Part shown: positions 21,401 through 32,680 of the stretch, piece after piece
Position numbering within the stretch: the first letter of the stretch is position 1
Layout: the number at the start of each line of letters is the position of its first letter
Assembly: GCA_006503475.1 (NCBI GenBank)
Contig: RSEH01000075.1
Location: 106,633-170,632 of the forward strand
Length of the DNA: 64,000 nucleotides
Direction of reading: 5' to 3'
Origin: Stentor roeselii
Lineage: Eukaryota > Ciliophora > Heterotrichea > Heterotrichida > Stentoridae
The notes under the pieces: generated by a model
The model's input: the letters and a program-made list of their open reading frames with translations, nothing else
The model's database searches: none
What the model was told of the DNA's origin: nothing
Translations under genes and position numbers: made by a program

Positions 21401-24400
21401 GAAAACGTGAAAGTTCTTCAAGACGGGAAAGAAAATTCAGAGTCTCTCGACGATTGGCTACTAAAATGTCTAGACGTGAACCGAAGAGCCGTAGTGACTG
21501 CTGCGGCTGAAGTAATCGGAAAGCGACTTCGACAATCCCCAGCCTTAGCGACAACTTTACTGGAAGTACTTAAAAAGAAAGAATCAAAAGACATCGGGGT
21601 CTATGTAAACATCTTAGAAAAAATCGCTTTAAGTTACCCTCAGATCTTAGACCATAAGCAAGTAAGTGGAAAGGTCAACTACTTGCTAGCTTCTTTAAGT
21701 GGAAACGTAAGAGCTAGTCTCTTACAAGCGATTTTTCACTACTGTCTTTACTTGACCAGCCAGAACTCACTGAACAGTCTTCCTGATATCTGCGAGTACC
21801 TCAACAGAGAAAAGGAAAGAATCGCGAATGACAACGAGGACAGTCATCGACTAGCTCTACTGAAACTCATTCAAAGTCTTCAAGATTTCATTGAAAATCC
21901 CAGCGTTAAACGTCTTCTTTCAGGGATTTTTCTTCAACTAGGGCCTTTCGCAGGGGCTTCAAGTGCTGAAATCCGAAAGGCACTTTACGAAGTAATGCAA
22001 CAAGCTTATCGTACTTCACTTTTCTTAGAAGACCCAGTTGCTATCAGGTCGAAATCTCGAGAAATCTTATTAAAAGGTCTAACTGATACAATTCATAGTG
22101 AATCTATTTTAGACTTTTGGAACTCACAAGAAAGACTTTCTCTTGACCCTCAAACAAGAATGTTTCAATGTTTAAGCGAACTTTACACTGCTGAATGTGA
22201 AGAACTATGGCTCGTTGTTTCCTCTCATTTAATCCTCAGGCTTTGTCGAATAAGCCCTGAATACGAAAAAATGCTTTTTGAGTTACCTTTAGACAACTGT
22301 GAATTTACCCAAATCAACTTCAACATCTCAGGAAAAAACAGTCTTCCGATGACTCCAATGTTTTCTCCTAGTTACTTCCAACAAGAAGGTATCAAAAGAA
22401 AAGAAAACGCTGCTTCTTCTCAGGGTGGCCAAAGCCGCCCTCAAAGAATTCGACATTTCGCTGAATATTCACAAGCTAGCTTTGAAGAAAGACGAGAAAA
22501 AGCTCTTAAAATACAGATGGAACGAGTTGAGCAGAAAATAAAAGAACAACGTGAAAGAAGAGGAAATATTTTAAGGACTTACAGAGCAGGAGAACTGCCA
22601 GACATCCAAATAAAATCTTCAGATATCCTCGGCCCTCTCAGCAACCTGGTCCTTCTCGACTGTGAAACCGCTTCGCACATCTGGGTATCTCTCTGCCCGA
22701 AGCTTTTCACACATCTCGAAGTGGAAAGTCGTAAAAAAATCATTCAAGCAATAAACCGAGTACTTGAAATAAGCCAAAACTGTAACCCAGACGTGATTTC
22801 TTGCATGCATCGCACTCTTCGAGAACTAGTCAGTCAAAACGGAGACTTTGCCAGGTCTTTAAACGCGAAGCATATTTATTCAAGTGGTGTGAAAAGTATG
22901 TGTTATCAAAGTGCAATAATGTTACTTCAAGAGTGTCTTTTAAAGTTCGACCCAGGTCCTTTTAATGCTCACAGCGGAAATGAAGAGTCTCGAGTCACTC
23001 ATGGAACTAGCGACTTCTGGATATACCTGGCGAAAGTCTATGAAAAAATGGGAGACCTGGACTCGGTGAAGGGACTTTGGGTGAAGATCTTCAGTGAGAC
23101 TGCTCCGAAGACCCTGGAAGACATTCGCAGTGCTTTTCAGAGTAAGTCGATGGGTGACTTGACTACCGCGAATGAGGTTTATTGCAAGGTGCTTCCAGTG
23201 GTGTCGAAAGAACTGAGAGGAATGATTAAAAGTGAATATGAGGACAGTCTTGCTCATTTAGGAAAGTGGAGCACTTTGAAAGAAGAAGTTGTCGGAACGA
23301 ATAGTATCAAGTTGAAGTCTTTGCTGAGATTAAACCAATTCGCTGAGTTGACTGAAGTGGTTCAAAGTTTGCCTTCTTCAAGTCTTTACACCCGCTTTCC
23401 ATATGAGATGAGTCTTTTGAACGTCACACAAGACGACACTGACCGAGCCAGGTACTACATGGACCAGGATTTTTCAAGATTTGTTGAAAAGTGGCAGGCG
23501 TTGAACCCACTGTCTTACCTTGCAAGACATAAACTGGTCCAAAAAGCTCAAAAAATTCATGATTTAGCTGAATTTCTATCAATCAAAGAACCAAAACGAG
23601 GAGAAAGCACAGAAGAGTACCTTGAAAGAGTTGCACATGTCGTAAAAGACTGGCAAAGTCGACTTCCTTCTTCTGCTCTTGATGATCTGGCAACTTGGGA
23701 AGAAGTCCTCTTTGCTCGAGTACTTTTCTTTGATAAGCTTAAAGCTTCTGTGGATTTTGAACCTTTCGGCCTTGACGAGTTTTCTTCTTTTCTTTATGCG
23801 AAATTTTCGGAATTTCCTTTGAAACTCGGATTGTTTCAAGTGGCTGAAGTGATGTTGAAAGAAGCTTTGAATAGAAGAACAGACCCAAGTCGAGTCGCTT
23901 TCACGATTTTAGCACCAGTTCTTAAATTAAGGGCAAAAACTCTTAGTTTCAATTCAGTTGAATCAGAAACATCGAGAATTGTCAACTATTTCAAAAGTCT
24001 CACTGATAGACTTCATGCGAATTCTGATTTAAACAATGAAAATGCGGTTTTACTTTATGCACAACTTCAGAATTACTTGATTAAAGCTCTTAGTGATCGT
24101 AGAGATTGTGGCGGTTATTTAAAGGAATCGACGAAACAAGCTTTTGAATATTTTGATAAGGTTAAAAAAGAGTTTCCTTTAAAATTTTGTCGCTTTTGTG
24201 ATGCGATTTTAAGAAAATTTGAAGAAAATCAAGAAGCGCTTGGATTTAAGCTGGGGGATATCGGCTTGGCTCCTGAAAATCTTGCCCAGGGTGTTATTTT
24301 GAATTGCTTTTCTGCGATGAAGTTGAATAGTCAGAGGGCTCATGATATGTTTCCTAGGCTTATATCGTTGCTTAGGTATCAGAATACTGAAAAGGTTTTT

Positions 24401-26311
24401 GAAGAACAACTTAAAACCTTACCGGAATGGATGCTTATTCGATGGATTAGTCAGATTTTGTCGATTTTTGATCAGCCTAAGTGTGATGTGTTTTTAGAGA
24501 TTATTGGAAGATTGATTAGGAGCTACCCTCAAGTCTTTTTCTATTATTTCAAGACTTTCACATCAGTAGATTCATTCCAGTCCTACTGCAAGATCTTCAA
24601 AGGTTTCAAGTCCAAGACCTGGCAAATGGCTGAAGAGATGATATCAAGTCTTGCTTACCTTCAAGACTTTGTAGACGCTCTCGATCAACTAGTGAACCCG
24701 GAGCAACGCCTTCGTTATTACTTGGACCTGATCAATGAAGGAGCCACGTCAGGGGCTTCATCAGAGTTTTTCAGGTTTTTGGCTTCAGAGATGCAGGAAA
24801 ATTTGCTGAAAAGTCGATGTCCTGGGACTTATAATAAAAAATTCGCCTCTGAGTGGGAAAAAATCTTTACAACTGTTTTAGGTGGGCCACTTTCTAACCT
24901 GGCTGGAAAGAATACTCAGGAGCTGGCGTTATTTGTTGAAAATTGTAAGGGAAAAATCAAGGAAAATCCTATTGATAAACCTATGACTCTGATAAGCGTG
25001 TTTTCTGAGTGGCTTTCAGACTACTCACTTGATCCTTATACACAAGAGTTGATTGACCTGCCATGGACCAACACAGGTTTCTGTCAACCAATGCAAGAAA
25101 AGCAGGTTCGAGTAGTATCCTTCGACCAAAACGTATTAATCCTAAGATCAATCCGAAAGCCAAAGCGAATCGGAATCCACGGTTCCGACGAAAAGCTTTA
25201 CCACGTAATGATCAAAGGTGGTGAAGACCTGCGGTTAGACCAGCGCATTCAGCAAGTTTTCACAGTAATGAACCGAATTTTTCAGTCAAGTCCCGAATGT
25301 GCGAGGTCAAATTTGTCACTAAAGACTTTTGAAATCGTTCCAATCACGAAACGCTTGGGTCTTTTAGAATGGGTAAGCAACACTGAACCTCTTCGAAGCA
25401 TCATTGACTTTGAACTTGACAAGCACTACAAAATCAAAGGAATCGGACAGACTCATGCGAATCATCTGAGAAAAACTTGGCTTAGGTCTTTAGCTGCTGC
25501 TTCTGATGATAATTATGTGCAGCATCATATGATTGCACTTACTAAAGACTTTACTAGTGTTGTGAATAACTTTAAGACACATGAAAAGTCGATTCCTTGG
25601 GATTTGATCAGGCAAAGTTTACTTAATATGGGCCGTACTCCTGAAAGTTTTCTCTACTTTCGAAAGAAATTCATAGACTCTCTAGCAACTCTAAGCATCG
25701 CAGGGTACATAATCGGTTTAGGCGACCGTCATCTAGACAATTTTCTCTTAGACAGATCAGACGGTAGCTTAGTTCTAATCGATTTCGGAGTATCCTTCGG
25801 ACAAGGCATCAGTTTAGGAATTCCCGAATTGATGCCATTTCGACTAACCCGTCAATTCCAAAGTGTTTTTTCTCCAGAAGGTCTAGAAGGCCAGTTCCGT
25901 CACTCAATGCTAAACAGTCTGAAGTCTCTTCAAAAGAACCAAAATACATTATTAGACTGTTGCGAAGTCTTCATAAACGAGCCTCTTCAAGACTGGATGC
26001 GAGGATCTTCCATCGACAAGAACATTCCATTAAAAAAGTTAAGAATTTTAAAACAAAAGTTAAACGGTTCAAACTCCGGGCATATAATGACTCAAGAGTT
26101 GCAAGATAGCAAACATTTGAACATGGTAAGAAATAGTTAGAACTACTTTTCTAGTCTTTTACAAGTCGTTCTTGGAAGTGAAGGGTCTTTGAGAAGGACT
26201 CTTCCTGATTCAGGTTTAAGTCCTGAACAGCAGGTCGATGTTTTGATTGAACATGCGACAGACCCGAATATTTTAGGAAGGACTTGGATCGGATGGTCTC
26301 CAATGGTTTAA
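15479..26311 (+). CDS. PRKDC: DNA-PKcs-type PIKK kinase with FATC tail in a second exon
   Basis: About 3605 residues. Exon 1 is 15479-26125; a 15-nt intron (GTAAGAAATAGTTAG) is at 26126-26140; exon 2 is 26141-26311. Without the intron the protein ends at a TAG and loses the FATC domain; with it the end reads LSPEQQVDVLIEHATDPNIL then GRTWIGWSPMV, a full FATC. The first ~2300 residues are HEAT-like helical repeats, then FAT, then a PI3K-like kinase domain: catalytic loop GDRHLDNFLLD (~3415), metal site IDFG (~3435), and the DNA-PKcs signature PELMPFRLTRQ. That signature and a FATC close to the DNA-PKcs form separate it from ATM, ATR, TOR and TRRAP. DNA-PKcs binds Ku at double-strand breaks and drives end joining. 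A role in developmental genome rearrangement is possible by analogy only. The kinase residues are intact. Confidence 0.92.
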
Positions 26312-27126
26312 TTAAGAGAATCTATAAAAGAATGAAGCTTGTTTAAGGTTTGCTCGTATGTTGCTTGATTGCCTTTCAACTTTTTCTTGTCGTTTAAATC
26401 GCCTCTTGACTGTCCAAAGGGCAGGTTGTTGATTGTGAAGTACTTTTTCTGCACTGATGAGCGAGTGAAGGGCAAACTGTCATGTTTTACATCGAGTTTC
26501 GAACCTGCGAAGGTGTAAATCGCGATTATCTTGCTGTTAAAGGACTCAAAAGATGGGCGGAATTCTGATAGAGTCAATTTTAGACTTGTGTCAAATGAGG
26601 TCTGGCTTGATCGGTGCATGTAAAGCACTGTGTCGAGACGTGGAAGGGTTGATATGAAGGAGTTTATTAAAGTGGTTGTGCAAGTGTCAGGAATTTCTTC
26701 GCTTCTTGTGAAACCTGGAGTGTCGATGAACAAAAAGGTTTTAGAATTTTTTGGGTTTTTTAAGGGGATTAGAAGGATTTCTTTTGTGAAGGATGTTGAG
26801 GTGCTTAGATGGAAACCTGATCGGATTAGTGATGATTGGGCTTGAGATGTAGGTTCACATTTTTCGGTTGAGGTTAACACTTGGATTGAGTCTAGAGTTC
26901 GATTTTCTGAGAGGAAATTGTGAGTTAGGTTTAGGAAACTGGACTTTCCACTACCTGAGTCTCCTATTAGGAGAATGATTTTATCGAAGGATGAATAGTC
27001 AAATTCAACCAACTCTAAACCACCCTCACCAAGTGGAAGAGAGTTTTCTAATGTCTCATCAATTTCTGCTATTTTTTCTCCTACTTTCTCATCACCTTCT
27101 TGCAGAACTTTCAACTCTTCTTTCAT
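26308..27126 (-). CDS. P-loop GTPase, AIG1/septin-like
   Basis: 272 residues from the Met at 27126. The frame is open for 41 more codons (to 27249) but without an ATG; still further up an in-frame ATG at 27363 would give MGCQLCASKQ, interrupted by one in-frame TAA (27295-27297). Visible G motifs: P-loop GDSGSGKSS, then DTPG with the preceding hydrophobic strand (KTFLFIDTPGF), and a later strand ending YTFAGSKLD that may be the base-recognition region. The pattern resembles AIG1/GIMAP and TRAFAC GTPases. The N-terminus is acidic and coiled-coil-like. Its stop codon overlaps the stop of the DNA-PKcs-like gene by two bases on the opposite strand. Confidence 0.65.
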   Translation of the reverse strand: MKEELKVLQEGDEKVGEKIAEIDETLENSLPLGEGGLELVEFDYSSFDKIILLIGDSGSGKSSFLNLTHNFLSENRTLDSIQVLTSTEKCEPTSQAQSSLIRSGFHLSTSTSFTKEILLIPLKNPKNSKTFLFIDTPGFTRSEEIPDTCTTTLINSFISTLPRLDTVLYMHRSSQTSFDTSLKLTLSEFRPSFESFNSKIIAIYTFAGSKLDVKHDSLPFTRSSVQKKYFTINNLPFGQSRGDLNDKKKLKGNQATYEQTLNKLHSFIDSLN

Positions 27127-27750
27127 TTCTTCTGAATGAATCACTAGCTCTTCAAATTTTTCTTGTTCTTTGGACTGTAAAGTCTCGACTTTTCCAGTTG
27201 TAGGGAATATCGCTTCATGTCTCGAGTCTTGCTGTTCAGGATTAATCAATTCTTCATGATTTTTTTTGGAATTTGAGTCTTTTTCATGAGATTTTTAATT
27301 ATTTTTTAAGTCTTTATTGACTACCTGAACAGTTTGCTTCGAGGCGCAAAGCTGACAGCCCATATTTATAAGATTTTACCACCATTTACACCTAATAAAC
27401 AACTGACATTTGAAATATTTTAAGATTTTTAAGTACTTTTTCATATTTTATTACTCAGAATATCACTGCTTATTGAGAGCCTAAGGAATGCGATTAATTT
27501 GATTCTGATGAAGGAAATAACTGAAAACAAAACATAGGATTTAAAAATTTTCTTCTATCTCATGAAAGAGTGAATAAGATCCCAATCAATATAATTAAAC
27601 TCTTTATCTTAAAATTTATTATTTCTACACATTTCCATATTTCTCTAAAGTTCCTCGAATTCCCATGAAAACTTCAAATATTTAAAAGAAATGCTAAAAA
27701 GCCTAAACTTCCATCTTTAATGATCAAATCAAACAACTTAATACTCTAAG
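27127..27750. other. Upstream region of the GTPase and gap to the aminotransferase
   Basis: 27127-27363 may contain the true N-terminus of the GTPase (see the MGCQLC reading). 27364-27750 is AT-rich with no gene seen. Confidence 0.4.
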
Positions 27751-28986
27751 TTAACCAATAAGAATTTTTTCAGTCTTTTCATATTCAGGATAATCTTTGC
27801 AAAGTGCGAAACGTACAAGATCTGCTCCAAGATGTTGATTTTCCGAAGAGAAAAACACTGAGCAAGGAATGCAAGTCACTTTAAAGGTCTCAGTAATCCA
27901 CCGACTGAAGGCAAAGTCAAGAGTAGCGTTTTCTCTGTATTTAGAAGGGATGAACGACCCTGAATCTAAAATTTTACCACAAAGGAAAAATCCTCCTTCT
28001 GAAAGCAATGGCTGGACATTGATTACTTTGCTGTTCGAAAGAATTCTTTTCATTATTTCACGTTTGTTGAAGTATTGGTGCTGTAGCCATTTGTAGTAGT
28101 TTTCAAAGCCTTTGTACTCTCGATCTGCTATTTGAAGTCCTCGAGCTATGGCTCCTGAACAAACTGTGTTGGAGCAGAAACTAGTCCAAATTTTAGCAGT
28201 GACCATTTTCCTTATCACTTCCTGCCCACCAACAGCCCATCCAGTTTTCCACCCAGTAATTGAAAAAATCTTCCCAGCAGACGACAAAGTAACAGTCCTT
28301 TCCCACAAGTTTCCAAAATCACAAAGACTAAGATGTTTCCTTCCATCAAAAGTGATATGTTCATAAACCTCATCAGCAACAATAGCAACATTAGGCCACT
28401 TATTCAATAACTCAGCAAGTCTTTGCAATTCCTCTTCAGTAAATACTTTCCCAATAGGATTATTTGGAGTATTATAGTAAAAGACCCTCGTTTTACTATT
28501 AAAAGCCTGTTCAAGTCTTTCAAAATCGATTTTCCAAGGCGAAAGATGATCATCAGAAGGTAAAAGCGAGACTCTTTTGGCGATGCCTCCCATCATTTCA
28601 ATCTGCGGAACATAAATATCATAAGCCGGGTCAATCACGACAACTTCATCACCAGGGTTAATCATCGAAGCGACTGCAACAAGTAATCCTTCACTAGCCC
28701 CCATTGTGACAGAAACTTCCGTTGCCGGGTTGATATTCCTCTGATGTCTTTTACTATAAACCCTTGCAATTTCTTCAGTTAACAAAGGAAACCCAGCAGG
28801 TTTGCAGTACTGGTTCTCATTGTTATTAACAGCTTCTGCCAATGAAGTTTTGATGAACTCTGGGCATTCAAAACTAGGAAAGCCTTGACCTAAGTTAATA
28901 GCCTGATGCTTTAAAGCCAGCGGGGTGAACTCAGTCCAGACTGAGGACTGGTAAGGTTCGAACTTGTGAGAAATTTGTTTCCACAT
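27751..28986 (-). CDS. Class I PLP aminotransferase, kynurenine/glutamine transaminase-like
   Basis: 411 residues, the usual length for the family. PLP-binding features are all present: YNTPNNPIGK (Asn175), ADEVYEH (Asp205, Tyr208) and the Schiff-base lysine in SSAGKIFSITGWKTGW (Lys239), with the substrate arginine in LVRFALCKD near the end. The N-terminus AINLGQGFPSFECPEF is typical of kynurenine-oxoglutarate/cysteine-S-conjugate transaminases (KAT). It transfers amino groups between aromatic or sulfur amino acids and 2-oxo acids, in cytosol or mitochondria; there is no clear targeting peptide. Exact substrate not determinable. Confidence 0.9.
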   Translation of the reverse strand: MWKQISHKFEPYQSSVWTEFTPLALKHQAINLGQGFPSFECPEFIKTSLAEAVNNNENQYCKPAGFPLLTEEIARVYSKRHQRNINPATEVSVTMGASEGLLVAVASMINPGDEVVVIDPAYDIYVPQIEMMGGIAKRVSLLPSDDHLSPWKIDFERLEQAFNSKTRVFYYNTPNNPIGKVFTEEELQRLAELLNKWPNVAIVADEVYEHITFDGRKHLSLCDFGNLWERTVTLSSAGKIFSITGWKTGWAVGGQEVIRKMVTAKIWTSFCSNTVCSGAIARGLQIADREYKGFENYYKWLQHQYFNKREIMKRILSNSKVINVQPLLSEGGFFLCGKILDSGSFIPSKYRENATLDFAFSRWITETFKVTCIPCSVFFSSENQHLGADLVRFALCKDYPEYEKTEKILIG

Positions 28987-29044
28987 ATTTTAATTAAGGG
29001 GATTGCAGTTAATTAGGTGATTTTATCGAAAATCTTCAGTTAAA

Positions 29045-30406
29045 TTAACTTTGATGAGTTCTGAATGGCTTGTAACACTTTTCTTTCAGGTCTAGCTTTG
29101 GAAGAGAGGTGACTGTAAAACCTTCTAGAACTTTAAATTCTCTTCGCATTTGAGGTTGAGGGAAGAACTTGTCGGATTTTGCTAGTTTTTCGATGATGTT
29201 TCTGCAGTTTTTCATACTGGCTGACACGGTCTTGCTGGAAAAATGTAATTTTCTATTTGAATAACGATTTTTACTTGACTCGTGACTGTTACAGGTGTTT
29301 CCAAGACTAGTTTCAGAAGAGATCGAGCAATAAACTCTGATTTTTTGACTTAAGTCTTTTTCAAGGTCTTCACAAATGGAGGTTTTTTTTCTTTTATTTC
29401 TGAGATCATTAGGAATATTTTCAACGAATCTTCTCATTTCAGTTCTTTTGTTGAAATCCCTGATTTTATCCTTCATTCTTTTCAAAACAATTTCAATTAA
29501 ATCCTGATGTTGTTTCAATTGTTTAAAGAAATCCTGCCTGTTTTTTACATTTTTTCCAATCACCATCAAAACCGACTTATCCTGAACACACAAGCAAGAA
29601 TTATTTCGAGGTTTATTCTGCAAAGTATCTTCTTCTCCAAACATCTCTCCCAGTCCATAACTGGCGATTTTGAAGTTTTTTTGCTTGTTTTTCGTCTTTT
29701 TCTTAAGATTTCCACTATTTTCTGCTGAAATTTGCTTGTAAAACTCGAATTCCCCTTTTTTTATCAAAAAAATCTCTTGTGCCGGTTGGCCTTCTAGATA
29801 AACAACCTGTCCTTTATTGAAGACTTTCTCTGAAAGTGCATAAGTGAGCTTTGTGAGCATTCCTCGGGTGCAAGTTGCTAGTGCTGGAAGTTTTTGAAGG
29901 AAATTTACGTTGTTTTCTCTTCGTCTTTGAATCAACTTGGATATCAAAGCGACGTAATCTTGCTTTTCCAGGTAAATAAAGTGACTGTCTTCTTTGCATT
30001 TAATTGAAGCTGATCTCGGCTTGTCACTTTCTAATGCAAGTTCTCCGAAAGCACTCCCGGGACCAAGTTCAACGATTTCTTCGAATTCTTCTTCGCCTTT
30101 TGATGACTTTCGAAGCACCTCCACTGCGACTTTTCCTTGAATTATGATGAAAAAACGAGAACCTGGATCTCCCATGCGGAAAACGTAAGAGTCTTTTAAA
30201 AAAAATTGATGGTGGAGGTATTTACAGCAGATTATGTGGGATGTGATTCCGTTTTCTTCTATGATTGTCTTGAAAACTTTACAGTTTTTGGTTAGATCGA
30301 ATAGGATGTCGATGTCTGATGGGGTTCGTTCACTGGGACGTTTCTGACAGATAGAAATTACTTTTTCAATGAGTGAGTCATTCATTATTAAATATTCACA
30401 ATTCAT
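29045..30406 (-). CDS. Cyclic-nucleotide-binding-domain protein
   Basis: 453 residues (a second Met seven codons in is also possible). Two CNB domains: the first (~55-165) has a nearly perfect phosphate-binding cassette FGELALESDKPRSASI with the Arg that contacts the cyclic phosphate; the second (~170-300) is degenerate (MFGEEDTLQNKPRNNS) with a Lys/Asn-rich insert. There is no kinase or channel domain; the C-terminal ~130 residues are basic and low complexity. It could be a free-standing cAMP/cGMP sensor or a PKA-regulatory-like protein lacking the docking part. Its start lies 9 bp after the stop of the upstream coiled-coil gene on the same strand. Confidence 0.8.
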   Translation of the reverse strand: MNCEYLIMNDSLIEKVISICQKRPSERTPSDIDILFDLTKNCKVFKTIIEENGITSHIICCKYLHHQFFLKDSYVFRMGDPGSRFFIIIQGKVAVEVLRKSSKGEEEFEEIVELGPGSAFGELALESDKPRSASIKCKEDSHFIYLEKQDYVALISKLIQRRRENNVNFLQKLPALATCTRGMLTKLTYALSEKVFNKGQVVYLEGQPAQEIFLIKKGEFEFYKQISAENSGNLKKKTKNKQKNFKIASYGLGEMFGEEDTLQNKPRNNSCLCVQDKSVLMVIGKNVKNRQDFFKQLKQHQDLIEIVLKRMKDKIRDFNKRTEMRRFVENIPNDLRNKRKKTSICEDLEKDLSQKIRVYCSISSETSLGNTCNSHESSKNRYSNRKLHFSSKTVSASMKNCRNIIEKLAKSDKFFPQPQMRREFKVLEGFTVTSLPKLDLKEKCYKPFRTHQS

Positions 30407-30415
30407 TTATGTTAA

Positions 30416-31054
30416 TCAGAAAAAAAGTGAGCTACGAGCAGATCGATACGAAACTCTAGAAGAACTATGATCACTGACCAATGACGAGTTATGTCCTTGC
30501 GGGGTATACTGAACAAACGATGAATTCCCAGAAGCCGTACTATGACTGTTACTCGAATTGTGTTTTTTGATAGTAGTTTCAATAGCAGTCCTATACTCCA
30601 AGTATCTAGTTTTATCATTTTTCAATTTCATGATAATCTGTTCTTTTTTCTTCATTTCATTCTTATAATGATCAAGCAAGTCCTGCAAGCCATCAAGTTT
30701 CTGCATCTGTTCATTTTTCATCTCTTTAAACTTAACGATAAGTACCTCTAAGTTTTTAATCTCTTCATTCACAGGCGATTCAAGTAAAACATTAGGACTA
30801 TTCAAGAACTGAATTCTTTCCTTTTCAACAATTTGCAATTCTTTCTCAGTTTCAAGTTTTTTCCTCTTCATTGCCTTATAAATCGCTGACAAGTCACCAT
30901 ACTTTCCATCCAATTGTTTTTTAAGCAAATTCGTTAATTGAATCCCGTCCAAAATGATATCTCTGCATATTTCTTACGGATGACTCTCTCTGGTAAGTTC
31001 AGAAAGACTTTCATTCAGTGACCTCCTCATAGCATGTTCAAGTCCTTCCTCCAT
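30416..31054 (-). CDS. Coiled-coil protein, two exons
   Basis: 207 residues. Exon 1 is 30978-31054, starting MEEGLEHAMRRSLNESLSEL; a 15-nt intron (GTAAGAAATATGCAG) is at 30963-30977; exon 2 is 30416-30962. The join gives SHPDIILDGIQLTNLL in frame. Exon 2 alone has no ATG near its start, which supports the upstream exon. The middle is a coiled coil (KMKRKK to LKNDKTRYLE region), the tail is Ser/His-rich. Function unknown. Its ATG is 13 bp from the ATG of the divergent DHHC gene. Confidence 0.75.
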
Positions 31055-31067
31055 TAGTAGATTATTT

Positions 31068-32534
31068 ATGGAAGCCCTTTTGACGCATATCGGAAAAAAT
31101 GACTTGTCAAACTTCAGCCAAGTCCTTGAACATCAAACCTCAGTAGTCACTTTTAAACTCTCTGACAACAGCAGCCTTCTTCACTGCATTTGTCGAGAAG
31201 CTGATGTGGAGATGTTGTCAGTCCTTTTAAATCACGTGAGTTTTAATCAGGAATCAAAGTTTTCTTCTCAGGAAAACCTGCAAGACTGGCTTAATCTCGC
31301 AAATGACGACGGAAATACTGCTGCTTTGTTCGCGGCTTACGTTGGAAGTGCAGACATGTTGAAAATATTGGCGAAGTTCGGAAGTGACTTGAACTTTTCA
31401 AATAAACTCGGAAAAACACCTGCTCATATCGCTGCTGAAAAAGATTTTCCTCAAATTCTTGCGATTTTAGCTGGTTATGGAACGAGATTTGATGTTTTTA
31501 CTTGTCGATTTGAGACACCTCTGCATTTAGCTGTTTTAATGAATTCTTTTAAATGTACTGCTTTGCTTTTAGCTTTGGGGGTTAAGGGGAATAAAAAGGA
31601 TTTTAATGGGCAAACTGCCTTGCATCTTGCTGCTTTGAATAATAATGGAAGAATTGCAAGGATTTTAATGTTTAAGGGATGTGAAAAGATGGTCACTGAT
31701 CGGCAGGGATTTACTGCTGCTCAACTTGCGAGTGATAAGAAAGTGAAGGAGTTGTTTGAGGATCTGGGAATTTTGCAGATTTTTGGATATAGGCCGATGG
31801 TTAAAGAAGGAGGGAAAAAAAATTATGTTCCTTCTATGACTCTTTGTTTTTTGATTGTTAATTTTTTGATTGTTGATTCTGTGTTTGTTGTCAATTGTGA
31901 GGAGTAAATAGATTCAAATTTTTCGGGATATGCTTTTGCTTTTTTTGCTTTGGTCGATTTGGGTATTTTGGGTTATTTGTTTTTTAGCAACCCAGGGTAT
32001 TTAGAAAAGGGAAAAGGAGAATATGAGGTACTATTTATGCAGGCTTTATATGAAAACCCGAACGATGAGGTCTGTGCTGAATGCAAATTAGTTCGAACTA
32101 ACAGATCACGCCATTGTTTTTACTGCGGTAGGTGCGTCGAGAAATACGACCATCACTGTCAATGGGTGAATAACTGTATAGGAGCAAGGTGAGTTCTAAT
32201 TAGGAACCTTGGCAGTTTCATGCTATTTTTATTAAGTTTATTCCTCACTTGTTCTATGATGCTTTTTCAATGCATCTTTATTTTCGCCCATCCTGATATT
32301 CAAGAAGGAGTCGGCAACTATTCCTTTAATCAAATTGTAGTTTTGGCTAGTCTTTCTTTAATTGTTGCACTCTTAGGAATCATTTCAGTTGGAAGACTAG
32401 TCAAGGTACATATAGTAAACTTTTTAACAGGCAAGACTTCAAGTGAAAGGTTTTCCAGGTCTTCAATGATGGGTTCAAGACTTACCAGGTACTCTTTTCG
32501 AAACTGTCTATCAATGTGTTGCAATATAAACTGA
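31068..32534 (+). CDS. Ankyrin-repeat DHHC palmitoyltransferase, three exons
   Basis: 478 residues after removing two 15-nt introns: 31897-31911 (GTGAGGAGTAAATAG) and 32189-32203 (GTGAGTTCTAATTAG). About six ankyrin repeats (~30-235; for instance GKTPAHIAAEKDFPQIL, GQTALHLAALNNNGRIA) are followed by membrane segments (~258-312), the Cys-rich DHHC domain (CAECKLVRTNRSRHCFYCGR then KYDHHCQWVNNCIGARN) and two more membrane segments. This is the architecture of HIP14/ZDHHC17 and yeast Akr1, Golgi-type S-acyltransferases that recruit clients with the ankyrin part. The second intron falls inside the NCIGARN motif, so splicing is needed to restore it. The C-terminal TTxE-like position reads TSSE. 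Confidence 0.9.
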
Positions 32535-32680
32535 TTCCTAAACTCATTATTAAATTTGATACTTTCTTCTCAATTTCCTCTAATCTTTGAAATCCAACCC
32601 TTCCCAATGAATCAACGAAAAAATCATTAAAAATCTTTCTTATTCTATTTCTTCTTTATTCTTAATTATTTCTTATCTAA

